From Gemmatimonadota bacterium (lineage in GTDB: Bacteria > Gemmatimonadota > Gemmatimonadetes > Gemmatimonadales > GWC2-71-9): a stretch of DNA of 64,000 nt. Shown in pieces: positions 8,811-18,435 of this stretch. Position 1 is the first letter of the stretch. Each line of letters opens with the position of its first letter. Where the stretch lies: positions 496,001-560,000 of the forward strand of contig JADJAK010000001.1 of NCBI GenBank assembly GCA_016704275.1, given 5' to 3'. Under the pieces are notes generated by a model, which saw nothing but the letters and a program-made list of their open reading frames with translations, was not told the DNA's origin and did not search any database. Made by a program: the position numbers and the translations under genes.

Positions 8811-9449
8811 TTAGTAGCCGCCCGCCTTCACCCCTTCCTTGGCACTCCCCAGCCCGATCCGGATGCCGCCGTGGAACGAGTAGCTCGCGCCGCGGATCAG
8901 CTTGTCATCGCCGGGGGCGGTGTGGATCTGCGCCTGGGCGAATGCGGTGAAGCGATTCCAGCGGCCCTGCACGCCGGCGAGGCCGGTCATGAAGGCGTAC
9001 GCCGAGGCGTCCTGCGCAGAGCTGAGGAGATCGGCGCGGGTGAAGGGATCCTGCACGACGGGATCGACCCGCGGCGAGATCACCTGCATGATGCCGCCGC
9101 CGACGCCGAAGTACGGCTCGAGCGGGGCCTTCACCGGGAACGCCATCAAGACGGCCTGATAGCGACGGACGTCGTTGAAGAGGATCAGCCCCGACTGCTC
9201 GTCGGACCCGAGTCCCTCGTCGACGCCGACCATCAGCCCGCCGCGGCGGCCCATGATCAGGATGTGGGCACCGGCCGAGGGCAGGATCTTCGTGTCCTGG
9301 GTCCGGGTCTGGATCATCATGGAGCCGGCCTGCAACCCGAGCTTCCAGGTGTAGGAGTCGTCCCGCTGGGCGGTAGCGCGGCCCGGGGTGACCGCGGCCA
9401 GGGCCAGGGCGACGAGACAGGCGCCGAACGCCCGCTGGATCTGCGACAT
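8811..9449 (-). CDS. Secreted outer-membrane barrel-like protein
   Basis: 212 residues with a signal peptide (MSQIQRAFGACLVALALAA to cleavage near ATAQ). The mature chain alternates polar and hydrophobic residues with Gly-rich turns, as in small 8-stranded outer-membrane barrels (YTWKLGLQAGSMMIQ, FHGGIRIGLG). ATG at 9449 is selected because GGAGGC stands 8 bases upstream; an ATG at 9482 gives an unlikely N-terminus. No catalytic motif is visible and the function is unknown. Confidence 0.75.
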   Translation of the reverse strand: MSQIQRAFGACLVALALAAVTPGRATAQRDDSYTWKLGLQAGSMMIQTRTQDTKILPSAGAHILIMGRRGGLMVGVDEGLGSDEQSGLILFNDVRRYQAVLMAFPVKAPLEPYFGVGGGIMQVISPRVDPVVQDPFTRADLLSSAQDASAYAFMTGLAGVQGRWNRFTAFAQAQIHTAPGDDKLIRGASYSFHGGIRIGLGSAKEGVKAGGY

Positions 9450-9507
9450 CAGAATGCCTCCGGTAGGGAATCGACGGTGCAATCAGCAAGGAACAGGCCG
9501 ATGTGGC

Positions 9508-10713
9508 TCATACCAGCCCCAACTGCCGTCCCACCCGCTCGAACGCGGCCAGGGCAGCGTCCAGATCCTCCCGGGTGTGATCCGCCGACAGCTGGCAGCG
9601 CACCCGGGCGGCCCCCTGAGGCACCACCGGAAAACCGAAGCCGGTGACGAAGATGCCTTCATCCAGCAGGAGCTCGCTCATCCGGATGGCGGCGGCGGTT
9701 TCGCCGAGAATCACGGGGACAATGGGAGTATCGCCCGGAAGTGGCTGGAAGTGGAGGTCCTGCAGCCGCTGCCGGAAATAGCGGGCATTCTCCCGCAGCC
9801 GGGTGACCCGTTCGGGCTCCGCCTCGAGGACCTGGATGGCGGCCAGGGCCGACGCCGCCACGGTGGCCGGAAGGGCATTGGTGAAGAGCTGCGGCCGAGC
9901 GCGTTGCGTGAGGTAATCGCAGAGCGCGGCAGAGCCGGCGACGAAGCCGCCCGCCGCCCCGCCGAGCGCCTTGCCGAGGGTCGAGGTGATGATGTCGATC
10001 TCGCCGACGAGGCCGAAATGTTCGGCGGTCCCGCGGCCGGTGGCGCCCAGGACTCCGGTCGCGTGGGAGTCGTCGATCCAGAGCACCGCGCCATGCTTGC
10101 GGCAGACCGCGAGCAGGGCGGGGAGGTCGACGATCGACCCTTCCATGGAGAAGACGCCGTCGGAGACGACCATCTTGACCTGCTTGTCGGCCGCGGCCGT
10201 CAGCTTGGCGTCGAGGTCCGCGAAGTCGCCGTGCTTGTAGACGCCGGTCTCGCACTTGGTGATCGACTTCGCCAGCCGCAGCCCGTCGATGATCGAGGCG
10301 TGGTTGAGCTGGTCGGAGAGGATGATGTCGTCGGCGGTCAGCACCGTGGCCGGGAGCGCCTCGTTGGCATTCCAGCAGCTCACGAACGAAAGCGCGGCCT
10401 CGGTGCCGACCAGCCGGGCACAGGCGGCCTCGAGGTCACGGTGAATGGTGAAGGTGCCGCAGATGAAGCGCACCGAGCCGGTTCCCGCGCCGAAGTGGTC
10501 GATCCCGGCCTTGCCGGCGGCCATCACGGTGGGATGCGCGGCGAGGCCGAGATAGTTGTTGGACGAGAGGATCAGCACCTCGCCACGCCCCTCCATCTGT
10601 ACCCGGGCAGCCTGCGGCGAGGCGATGTGATTGAGCGTCTTGTACACGCCGTCCCGGCGGAACTGTGCCAGCGCGGCGGTGAGGCGCGTGTCGAGCGCGG
10701 TCGGGGTACTCAT
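9508..10713 (-). CDS. kbl: 2-amino-3-ketobutyrate CoA ligase (glycine C-acetyltransferase)
   Basis: 401-residue PLP enzyme of the alpha-oxoamine synthase family. It cleaves 2-amino-3-oxobutyrate with CoA to glycine and acetyl-CoA, the second step of threonine breakdown. Seen in sequence: SSNNYLGLAAHP near residue 50, GAGTGSVRFICGT, DDSHATGVLG and the PLP-lysine motif STLGKALGG with K248. The ATG at 10713 overlaps the stop of tdh by 4 bases, so tdh is upstream in the same transcript. Length and motifs match the family fully. Confidence 0.95.
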   Translation of the reverse strand: MSTPTALDTRLTAALAQFRRDGVYKTLNHIASPQAARVQMEGRGEVLILSSNNYLGLAAHPTVMAAGKAGIDHFGAGTGSVRFICGTFTIHRDLEAACARLVGTEAALSFVSCWNANEALPATVLTADDIILSDQLNHASIIDGLRLAKSITKCETGVYKHGDFADLDAKLTAAADKQVKMVVSDGVFSMEGSIVDLPALLAVCRKHGAVLWIDDSHATGVLGATGRGTAEHFGLVGEIDIITSTLGKALGGAAGGFVAGSAALCDYLTQRARPQLFTNALPATVAASALAAIQVLEAEPERVTRLRENARYFRQRLQDLHFQPLPGDTPIVPVILGETAAAIRMSELLLDEGIFVTGFGFPVVPQGAARVRCQLSADHTREDLDAALAAFERVGRQLGLV

Positions 10714-11753
10714 GCGCCGATCTCCAGGATGACCTTCCCCGCCTGACCCGCCTTGATGACCGCGATGGCGTCGGCGATCTGCTCGAGCGGGAAGCGGTGG
10801 GTGATGACGGGGCGAGGGTCGAGTTGGCCGGCGCGGAGAAACCGGAACATCTCGATCCAGGTGCGATACATCCGTCGGCCGGTGACGCCGTAGAGGGTCA
10901 ATCCCTTGAAGATGATGTCGCGGGCGAACTCCACTTCGGTCGTCTTGCTCGGTGTGCCGAGGAGGTTCACGCGGCCCCCGGGACGGGCCGCGGCGAACGC
11001 CTGCGCATGTCCCGCCGGATGCCCGCTCATCTCGCACACCAGGTCGACGCCGATCCCGCCGGTGAGCTCGCGACACCGCGCGACGACGTCGTCGCTGGCC
11101 GGGTCGAAGGTGTGGTGGGCCCCCATCTGCTCGGCGAGTTGCCGGCGGAAGGGGTTGAAGTCGGAGGCCAGGACCAGGGAGGCGCCGGCCGCCCGGAGGA
11201 CCCCCACGGCGAAGCAGCCGATCGGGCCGCAACCCAGGACCAGCACGGTCGAGCCCGGGACCGCCCCCCCCTCAAGGGCGGTGTGGACCCCGTTCCCGAT
11301 CGGGTCCATGATGGCGCCGATATCGGTCGGAATCCCGTCCAGCTTCATCACGTTGTCGGCGGGCATCGCGATGAAATCGGCGAAGGCGCCGTCGCGGTCG
11401 ACGCCGATGATCCGGGTCCGCGCGCAGAGGTGTGCGTTGCCGGTGCGGCAGGGGATGCAGTGGCCACAGACGATGTGTCCCTCCGCGGTCACCAGGTCGC
11501 CGATGTGAAAAAGTCCCTCGCGTTCCGTCTCTGCTCCGAGCGCGACGATCTCGCCGGCGAACTCGTGGCCGATCACCACCGGTGGCTTCAGTCGGGCCGA
11601 CGCCCACGCGTCCCACTCCCAGATGTGCAGGTCGGTGCCGCAGACGCCGGCGTGGTGCACCTTGATGAGGACGTCGCGTGAACCGACGTCGGGGACCGGT
11701 CGTTCGACGACGTCCATCCCGACGCCAGGAGCTGCCTTCACGACTGCACGCAT
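10710..11753 (-). CDS. tdh: L-threonine 3-dehydrogenase, zinc-dependent
   Basis: 347-residue medium-chain dehydrogenase oxidising L-threonine to 2-amino-3-oxobutyrate with NAD+. Catalytic zinc ligands are C38 (GVCGTD) and H63/E64 (GHEF). The structural zinc site is the four-cysteine cluster in VCGHCIPCRTGNAHLC. The Rossmann motif is VLGCGPIGCFAVG. The start is the ATG giving MRAVVKAA; an upstream in-frame ATG at 11981 would add 76 residues of implausible Arg-rich sequence. It is coupled with kbl, giving the two-step threonine-to-glycine route. Confidence 0.95.
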   Translation of the reverse strand: MRAVVKAAPGVGMDVVERPVPDVGSRDVLIKVHHAGVCGTDLHIWEWDAWASARLKPPVVIGHEFAGEIVALGAETEREGLFHIGDLVTAEGHIVCGHCIPCRTGNAHLCARTRIIGVDRDGAFADFIAMPADNVMKLDGIPTDIGAIMDPIGNGVHTALEGGAVPGSTVLVLGCGPIGCFAVGVLRAAGASLVLASDFNPFRRQLAEQMGAHHTFDPASDDVVARCRELTGGIGVDLVCEMSGHPAGHAQAFAAARPGGRVNLLGTPSKTTEVEFARDIIFKGLTLYGVTGRRMYRTWIEMFRFLRAGQLDPRPVITHRFPLEQIADAIAVIKAGQAGKVILEIGA

Positions 11754-12339
11754 GATGAATCCGGTGGTGAGGAAGCGCCAAATATGGGTGACCGACCGGA
11801 GCAACCCAAGGTCCCCCCGCCGATGCCGCCAGAAAGATTTTGACCGTTCGTGGCCATTTTCGGGGGAGCGGCGGACCGGGCGCGCGGAGGGGAAAAATCC
11901 CCCGCTCGTGGCCGGTTGGAGGATCTCGTCGCGTGCGCGGCGCGCACCGCGCGGCATCGGCGCGTTCGTGACGCGCTGCACGGGATGGTGCGTGTCGTGC
12001 GCTCACGCGTATCGTGGAAAGCCGCATTTCACAAGGCTTTGCGGCCGACGCGCGCACAGTGCGACATCGCGACGCGCCGGTGCGCGCGATGCAACACACG
12101 CCGCGCGCGCATCATGATGCCGCCCCGTGGCGCCGTATTCTCGGTGCCAAATTCATGTGGACGATCGGTGGAAGCCGATGCCCCGGTGAGGGTTCCGGGT
12201 TGCGGGGGGTATTGCGCCCGGAAGGAAAATTTTGATCTTGTATATGCCGACGCTACTCCGCCGACAGGAGCGGGTCGTCGCCGTGAGTACCGCACGTACG
12301 TCGAGTGCTCACGAATTTTTTAATCCTCAGGGAGGCTCC
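11754..12339. other. 586-base gene-free region rich in CGCG
   Basis: I find no convincing gene here; several open frames are Arg/Cys-rich and lack ribosome sites. From about 11930 to 12120 the DNA is packed with CGCG and GCGC steps. Near 12226-12246 the composition switches to an AT-rich tract (AAAATTTTGATCTTGTATAT), a likely promoter zone for the histone-like gene at 12340. The tdh promoter should lie near 11760-11800 on the minus strand. Confidence 0.5.
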
Positions 12340-12543
12340 ATGGCTACCAAGAAGGCTGCGAAGAAGGCCGCGAAGCGGCCGGCGAAGAAGGCCGCGAAGA
12401 AGGCTGCCAAGCGTCCGGCGAAGAAGGCCGCGAAGAAGGGCGCGAAGAAGGCTGCCAAGCGTCCGGCGAAGAAGGCTGCCAAGAAGGCCGCCAAGCGTCC
12501 GGCGAAGAAGGCCGCCAAGAAGGCCGCGAAGAAGGCTGCGTAA
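12340..12543 (+). CDS. Histone H1-like Lys/Ala/Pro repeat protein
   Basis: 67 residues composed almost only of Lys, Ala, Arg and Pro. After MATKKAAKKAA it repeats a 12-residue unit of the type KRPAKKAAKKAA about four times. Similar short basic repeat proteins (Hc1/AlgP-like tails) bind DNA without sequence specificity and compact chromosomes. The ATG has a strong GGAGG site 6 bases upstream. The gene stands alone between a long leader region and an intrinsic terminator, which suggests a highly expressed monocistronic unit. Low complexity prevents closer assignment. Confidence 0.85.
   Translation: MATKKAAKKAAKRPAKKAAKKAAKRPAKKAAKKGAKKAAKRPAKKAAKKAAKRPAKKAAKKAAKKAA
12372..12540 (+). repeat. 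Intragenic tandem repeat of the H1-like gene
   Basis: Imperfect 36-base units encoding KRPAKKAAKKAA, with internal 9-12-base sub-repeats of GCGAAGAAGGC type. Such an array can gain or lose units by slippage, so protein length may differ between strains. Confidence 0.7.
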
Positions 12544-12588
12544 GCAGTCGCTCTCGCGGCCTTCGCCGTGAGAGGCAGCTAAGTAAAA

Positions 12589-12618
12589 AGGGCCGGCACG
12601 TTGCCGGCCCTATGCTTT
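12589..12618. terminator. Bidirectional intrinsic terminator
   Basis: Perfect 10-bp stem AGGGCCGGCA / TGCCGGCCCT with a 3-base CGT loop (12589-12611). TTTT follows at 12615-12618 for rightward transcripts of the H1-like gene. AAAA precedes at 12585-12588, giving the matching U-run for leftward transcripts of the methyltransferase-like gene that ends at 12635. Confidence 0.85.
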
Positions 12619-12634
12619 TCCCCCCACCGCCAAA

Positions 12635-13501
12635 TCAGGCTCGGGCGTTGTGTCGCCCGGTCACCGTCTGTTCGGCCGCCGGCTTGCAGAAGAGCGCGCC
12701 GCGCGACGCCATCCCGCGCGTCCGACGTCCGGTCGGCGGCAGGGTTTCCCGCAGCCAACTGGTGTAGTGTCCGGCAAAGCCCTCCGGCCCGGCCCCCTGG
12801 CCGTCCGGCACCAGGGCGTGCAGCCCGCCGGGGGCGGTCAATCCCTGGAGTTCGGTCAGCAGGACCTGGCGCTCACCCGGCGAGAGGGAGGAGAGGGTGC
12901 CCGCGTCGAGCACCACCAGCGCGAAGCCCCCCGGAATGCAGGGGAGCCACTGGCCGAACTGGACGCAGATCGCATCGAAGGTCGACGACAGCGATTCATC
13001 GGCGACCCGACCCTCGGCCCGCTCGACGACGGTGAAGTCCCGGTCGAGGAAGGTCACGTCGGCATCATGGGCAGCGAGGAGGTAGGCGCACTGCTCGGCG
13101 CCGACGCCGACCACGAGCGCCTGGTCGCCCGGCTCGATCCGCGGTGCCAGCCCCGCCACCAGATGGGTGTCGTCGAGGTTCCAGTGGATCGGTTCGCGCT
13201 GCGCCGCCCGACGCTTCGGGTAGGACTTCCGCCACGCCTCGAAGCCGCGGATCCCGAGCATCTGGATGATCAGCGCGTCGACCGCTTCCTGCGCGAGGAC
13301 TTCGGTGAGGAGGAACTGGTCGGCGTCCGAGCGGCGCACTTCGCAAACGGCCTTGTCCGCGAGGCGCATCAGCTCCTCGCGGGAGATCCGGTTCTTGTAC
13401 TGCTCGACCCGGTCCATGATGTAGAGATCGTATTGCTGGCGCAGCGAGCGGAGGGGACGCCGCCGGGGGGCGGTCGCGAGAAGCTGCTGCTGGGAAAGCA
13501 T
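12635..13501 (-). CDS. Putative class I SAM-dependent methyltransferase-like protein
   Basis: 288 residues. The central part has a Rossmann-type methyltransferase pattern: ALVVGVGAEQCAYLL as motif I, VTFLDRD as the acidic end of strand 2, and LVVLDAGTLS at strand 4. The first 100 residues are helical and Arg-rich with no known domain. It lies 30 bases downstream of rlmI on the same strand, so both are probably co-transcribed and both may act on RNA. I do not recognise a specific family. Confidence 0.6.
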   Translation of the reverse strand: MLSQQQLLATAPRRRPLRSLRQQYDLYIMDRVEQYKNRISREELMRLADKAVCEVRRSDADQFLLTEVLAQEAVDALIIQMLGIRGFEAWRKSYPKRRAAQREPIHWNLDDTHLVAGLAPRIEPGDQALVVGVGAEQCAYLLAAHDADVTFLDRDFTVVERAEGRVADESLSSTFDAICVQFGQWLPCIPGGFALVVLDAGTLSSLSPGERQVLLTELQGLTAPGGLHALVPDGQGAGPEGFAGHYTSWLRETLPPTGRRTRGMASRGALFCKPAAEQTVTGRHNARA

Positions 13502-13531
13502 CCCACAACTTTGCGAAATTGCGCCCCCGCG

Positions 13532-14686
13532 TCAATCCGCTCGGAGGATGGCCCCCTTCAAATAGCCGGTTTCCGGGATGGTGATGACCTCCGGATGGTC
13601 GACGCCCTGGCCCAGCACACTGTGCAGCGTCAGCCGGCGGCCACTGTCGGCGGCGGCCCCGGCGAGCATCGCGAGGAATTCCGGTCGCCGCACGTGGAAG
13701 GAACAGGAGGCGCTGACGAGCCAGCCCCCCGGGGCCAGCAGGCGCATCGCCCGGCGATTGACCTCATGGTAGCCGCGGAGCGCGGCGGGGACGCTGGCCT
13801 TGCTCTTCGCGAAGGCCGGCGGGTCGACCACGACGACATCGAAGCGGCGGCCCTCGCGCCCCCAGGCCGGGAGGACGTCGAAGGCGTCGCCGGTCACGAA
13901 CTCGATCTGGCCGAAGCCGTTGAGCGCCGCGTGCTCTGCCCCACGGGCGAGCGCGTCCGCCGAGACGTCGAGCGCCGTCACGGCGGAGGCGCGCTGCGCG
14001 AGGTGGAGCGCAAAGGAGCCATGGTAGGAGAAGCAGTCGAGCGCGGTGCCGCCCTCCGGGACGAGGGCGCCGGCGAGTTGGCGGTTCTCCCGCTGGTCGA
14101 GAAAGGCGCCGGTCTTCTGTCCGGTCCACGGCGCGGCGTACCAGCGCACCGACCCCTCGCGCACCTCGACCTGTTCCGGCACCGTCCCCATCGCGAGCTC
14201 GACGCGATCGTCGAGCCCCTCGAGCCGGCGGGTGGGGACGTCGTGTCGGAGGAGAATCCCCTCGGGCTGGAACACCTCGCGAAGCGCCTCGACAATCATC
14301 GCCCGCTGCGTCTCAAGACCGGCCGAGAGCAGCTGCACCACGAGCCATCGGTCGTAGCGGTCGACGATCAATGCCGGGAGCCCGTCGCCCTCGGCGTGCA
14401 CCGCGCGCCACGCCGAGGCATCGAGACCGAGCCGCCGGTCGCGGCATTCAGTGAGCCGCTCGCGCCACCAGCCACCATCGATCGGGACGTCGCGCCGCTC
14501 GAGCAGGCGCAGGCGGATCTCCGAGCTCGGCGAGCAGAGTGCCCGCCCGAGAAAGCGGCCGCGTCCGTCGCGCACCGCGACCACGCCAGCTTCCGGCGGG
14601 TGCTCGCGCACGTCGCTTCGGTAAATCCACGGGTGGCCCGTGGTCCATCGCTTGGCCCCGCGATCGCTCACGATGGCGTCGGTCAT
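13532..14686 (-). CDS. rlmI: Class I SAM-dependent rRNA methyltransferase, RlmI-like (23S m5C1962 type)
   Basis: 384 residues. The N-terminus is a PUA domain (KRWTTGHPWIYRSDV to LRLLERRD), followed by an EEHEE-like linker region and a methyltransferase core. The SAM motif is ALDCFSYHGSFALHLA, with DPPAFAKSKASV as the catalytic motif IV and SCSFHV carrying the conserved cysteine used by m5C enzymes. In E. coli RlmI methylates C5 of C1962 in 23S rRNA. It is divergent from thiE, with only 51 bases between the two starts. Confidence 0.9.
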   Translation of the reverse strand: MTDAIVSDRGAKRWTTGHPWIYRSDVREHPPEAGVVAVRDGRGRFLGRALCSPSSEIRLRLLERRDVPIDGGWWRERLTECRDRRLGLDASAWRAVHAEGDGLPALIVDRYDRWLVVQLLSAGLETQRAMIVEALREVFQPEGILLRHDVPTRRLEGLDDRVELAMGTVPEQVEVREGSVRWYAAPWTGQKTGAFLDQRENRQLAGALVPEGGTALDCFSYHGSFALHLAQRASAVTALDVSADALARGAEHAALNGFGQIEFVTGDAFDVLPAWGREGRRFDVVVVDPPAFAKSKASVPAALRGYHEVNRRAMRLLAPGGWLVSASCSFHVRRPEFLAMLAGAAADSGRRLTLHSVLGQGVDHPEVITIPETGYLKGAILRAD

Positions 14687-14737
14687 CGGTCCCTCCGGCT
14701 GGCGTTGCCGGGGCGACCCCCGCTGATTTCGTTCCGC

Positions 14738-15361
14738 ATGCGCGAGAATCTAGCCGCCACCCTCCGTCTCCTGCTCGTGACCGACGACGCCCTGCTGGGC
14801 GCGCGCGACCCGATCGCCGTGGCGCGCGCCGCCGTCGCGGGAGGCGTCACCGCCATTCAGCTCCGGCTCAAGCACGCCACCGATCGCGACCTTCTCGCGC
14901 TGGCCCGCCACCTCGTGGCGCTCCTGCCGGTCCCGATCTTCGTCAACGACCGGCTCGACATCGCCATCGCCGCCGGCGCGGCGGGCGTCCATCTCGGCGC
15001 CGACGACCTCCCGCCAGCCCGGGCCCGGCGAATCGTCCCCGCGGGATTCCTCCTGGGTGCGTCGGTGGGCAGTCACGCCGAAATCGAGCGCGGGCTCGCC
15101 GCCGACTATTGGGGCATCGGGCCGCTGCATGGCACCCGCACCAAGGATGATGCCGGCCTGGCCCTCGGACGCGATGGGGCCGCGATGCTGCTGGCGGCGG
15201 CGGGCACTCGTCCATGCGTGGTCATCGGTGGCGTACAGCCGGAGGATGTCGCGCCGGCGCTCGCCGCAGGCTTTGCGGGCGTCGCCGTGGCGAGCGGGAT
15301 TCTGGGGGGGGAGGATGTGGAGGGGGGGGCGAGGAAGTACCGGATGATGGATGATGGATGA
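14738..15361 (+). CDS. thiE: Thiamine-phosphate synthase
   Basis: 207-residue TIM-barrel enzyme joining HMP-PP and thiazole phosphate to form thiamine phosphate. Visible motifs: AIQLRLKHATDR with the substrate-binding Q/R/K, PIFVNDRLDIA, AGVHLGADDLPP, GIGPLHGTRTKDDAG and VVIGGVQPEDV. ATG 14738 is taken because upstream in-frame sequence is antisense to rlmI. No TPP riboswitch is seen in the short leader. The TGA stop (15359-15361) lies inside a GGATGAT repeat array, so the last residues (KYRMMDDG) are repeat-encoded. Confidence 0.92.
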   Translation: MRENLAATLRLLLVTDDALLGARDPIAVARAAVAGGVTAIQLRLKHATDRDLLALARHLVALLPVPIFVNDRLDIAIAAGAAGVHLGADDLPPARARRIVPAGFLLGASVGSHAEIERGLAADYWGIGPLHGTRTKDDAGLALGRDGAAMLLAAAGTRPCVVIGGVQPEDVAPALAAGFAGVAVASGILGGEDVEGGARKYRMMDDG

Positions 15362-15532
15362 TGGATAATTGCAGAATGCTGTCATCCTGAGCGGAGCAGC
15401 CCGCAGGGCTGCGCAGTCGAAGGACCTCTTCCCCGAAGCGCTCGGAGAGGGGTCCTTCGACTTCGCGACGGCTACGCCGCCGCTTCGCTCAGGATGACAA
15501 TTCCATCACCCATCATCCATCATCCATCGTCC
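15342..15532. repeat. Composite inverted-repeat element with flanking 7-bp arrays
   Basis: Outer arms are heptad arrays. GGATGAT x3 plus GGATAAT (15342-15369) sits on the thiE stop; ATCACCC, ATCATCC x2 and ATCGTCC (15505-15532) directly abut the mltG stop. Inside is a perfect 13-bp inverted repeat GTCATCCTGAGCG (15381-15393) / CGCTCAGGATGAC (15486-15498). Inside that is an 11-bp one, GTCGAAGGACC (15416-15426) / GGTCCTTCGAC (15451-15461). The whole block can fold into one long hairpin between convergent genes, consistent with bidirectional termination or a mobile palindromic element. Confidence 0.85.
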
Positions 15533-16498
15533 CTATCGGCCTCGCACCTGCTTGATATTCCGCAAATGCTGCGAGTACTCCACCGCAAAGAGATGCGTCC
15601 CGTCGCCCACGGCGACGAAGTAGAGCTCGCGCCCCGGGGCGGGGGAGAGCACCGCCTCGATCGCGGCATCGCTCGGGTTGCCGATCGGTGTCGGTGGCAG
15701 GCCGGTGTGGAGATAGCTGTTGTAGGGTGACGGGTAGGCGTAATCCTTGTTGTAGAGCCGCGGCTTCCGCGCGCCCGAATCGACCAGGTAGGCGTACTGG
15801 ATTGTCGGGTCGGCCTGGAGGGGCATGCCCAGGCGGAGCCGGTTCCGATAGACGGCCGCGATCCGCGGCAGCTCGACGGCGCGCATCGCCTCGGCCTCGA
15901 TGATCGAAGCGAGGGAGATCACGTCGGCCTGGTCGAGGTCGGCGGCGTCGGCACGTGCCTTCCAATCAGCCGGCCAATGCGAACGGCGGGCGTCGAGGAA
16001 CGCCTCGAGCACCTCCTTCGCTCCGCCGAGACCGGTGAAGGTGAAGGTGACCGGACGGAGCCACCCTTCGACGGTGGCACCCGGGATCCCGAATTCCCGG
16101 CGCAGGGCGCTGTCGCGGGCCGCGCGGAGCAAGGTGTCGGCGGGAATCGCCAGCACACTCTCGGCCCGGCGGGCGAGGTCGAAGAGCGTGGCGCCTTCGG
16201 GGAGCGTGATCTTGAATCGGACGGCATCGCCGCTCGCCAGCCGGTCGAGCAGTGCGGCGGTCGAACTGCCGGGGACGAATTCGTAGACGCCGGGCTTGAG
16301 CCGCCGATCGACACCCTGCATCCGCCCACGCAGCCGGAACCAGCGCGCGTTGGCGATGATGCCACGCGCCACGAGCGAGTCGCCGATGCTGGCCAGCGTG
16401 CTCCCCTTGGGGACGCCCACGCGGACCGCCGGACCGTCGCCTCCGCCACACGCGGTGAGGAGAGCGAGCGCCACGAACGCCACGCGCCGGCGGCTCAT
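15533..16498 (-). CDS. mltG: Endolytic murein transglycosylase MltG (lipoprotein form)
   Basis: 321 residues of the YceG family, which cuts nascent peptidoglycan glycan strands and sets their length. MSRRRVAFVALALLTAC ends in a lipobox cysteine, so it appears lipid-anchored; many relatives are instead single-pass membrane proteins. The catalytic glutamate is in LASIIEAEA, and PLQADPTIQYA and SPYNSYLHTGLPPTPIGNP are hallmark stretches. ATG 16498 overlaps the ruvX stop by 4 bases. An ATG 7 codons earlier is possible but less likely given this coupling. Confidence 0.92.
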   Translation of the reverse strand: MSRRRVAFVALALLTACGGGDGPAVRVGVPKGSTLASIGDSLVARGIIANARWFRLRGRMQGVDRRLKPGVYEFVPGSSTAALLDRLASGDAVRFKITLPEGATLFDLARRAESVLAIPADTLLRAARDSALRREFGIPGATVEGWLRPVTFTFTGLGGAKEVLEAFLDARRSHWPADWKARADAADLDQADVISLASIIEAEAMRAVELPRIAAVYRNRLRLGMPLQADPTIQYAYLVDSGARKPRLYNKDYAYPSPYNSYLHTGLPPTPIGNPSDAAIEAVLSPAPGRELYFVAVGDGTHLFAVEYSQHLRNIKQVRGR

Positions 16499-16980
16499 TT
16501 CCGCCTCGCGTCGAGCCAACGCTCCAGCACGATCGCGGCGGCCATCGCATCGATGTCGGCCTTCCGCTGGCGCGGGGCGATGCCGCGCTCGGTCAGCCGC
16601 TCGAGCGTTTCGGCGGTCGTGAAGCTCTCATCGATCCACGCGATCGGCAGCGATGCGCGGGCTGCGAACTGCTCCCCCATGGCGCGTGCTGCCAGCGCGG
16701 ACTCTCCTTCGGCCCCCTCGTCATCGAGGGGGAGCCCGACCACCAGGCCGACCGGATGCTCGCGCTCGACCAGATCGAGAAACTGCCCCAACGGCAAGCG
16801 TTTCCCCGCCCGGCGCGTGAGCGTGCCGAGCGGGGAGGCGAGAAGCTGCGTCTCATCGGTGATCGCGACGCCGATGCGGGCGTGGCCCCAGTCGAGGGCC
16901 AGGACGCGGCCAGTGTGGATGGTCGTGGAGGCGGTGTAGGTCGATGAGTCGTAGTCGATCGAGGGGGGGTCATCGATCAT
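16495..16980 (-). CDS. ruvX: RuvX/YqgF-type Holliday junction resolvase-like nuclease
   Basis: 161 residues with an RNase H-like fold. Conserved acids are in LALDWGHARIGVAI (DxG), DESFTTAE and KADIDAMAAAIVLE. Relatives process the 16S rRNA 5' end and are proposed Holliday junction resolvases. The only usable start is an ATG at 16980, itself part of a 7-bp repeat. The first about 22 residues (MIDDPPSIDYDSSTY and on) are therefore repeat-derived and lie outside the usual family start. It lies 12 bases after rho and overlaps mltG. Confidence 0.88.
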   Translation of the reverse strand: MIDDPPSIDYDSSTYTASTTIHTGRVLALDWGHARIGVAITDETQLLASPLGTLTRRAGKRLPLGQFLDLVEREHPVGLVVGLPLDDEGAEGESALAARAMGEQFAARASLPIAWIDESFTTAETLERLTERGIAPRQRKADIDAMAAAIVLERWLDARRK

Positions 16981-16985
16981 CGATT
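16970..16985 (-). repeat. Short 7-bp repeat (ATCGATG) between rho and ruvX
   Basis: On the minus strand, starting 7 bases after the rho TGA, the sequence reads AATCGATGATCGATGA: two full ATCGATG heptads with flanking partial units. It contains TGA in the sense of rho and also supplies the ATG start of ruvX. Confidence 0.65.
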
Positions 16986-16992
16986 CCGAACC

Positions 16993-18240
<1,248 letters not shown>

Positions 18241-18435
18241 GGATATCTCCGGGTGGCGTCGCCAACCCCGCCGGCCAACGCGGCACGACAGGATGGAGCG
18301 GGCTTTGGGCGTTCGGTCTGGTTGCTGGGCGTATGGGGCTCGCGCGAAGGCGCGAAGATGACCATCGGAAGGGACGCGGGGGTTCCTGCAATTGCCCAAT
18401 CATATGGGGCGTTTGGCGCCCCGTCAACACCAGCG

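Noticed and set aside
11623..12323. Open frames in the gene-free region before the H1-like gene
   Set aside because: They overlap one another, lack ribosome sites and are Arg/Cys-rich; more consistent with non-coding CGCG-rich DNA.
12340..12543. H1-like gene as an artefact of simple repeats
   Set aside because: It has a strong ribosome site, a correct stop and an intrinsic terminator, so it is kept as a gene.
14687..14737. TPP riboswitch upstream of thiE
   Set aside because: Only 51 bases separate thiE from rlmI, and the conserved thi-box CUGAGA and ACCUGAU segments are absent.
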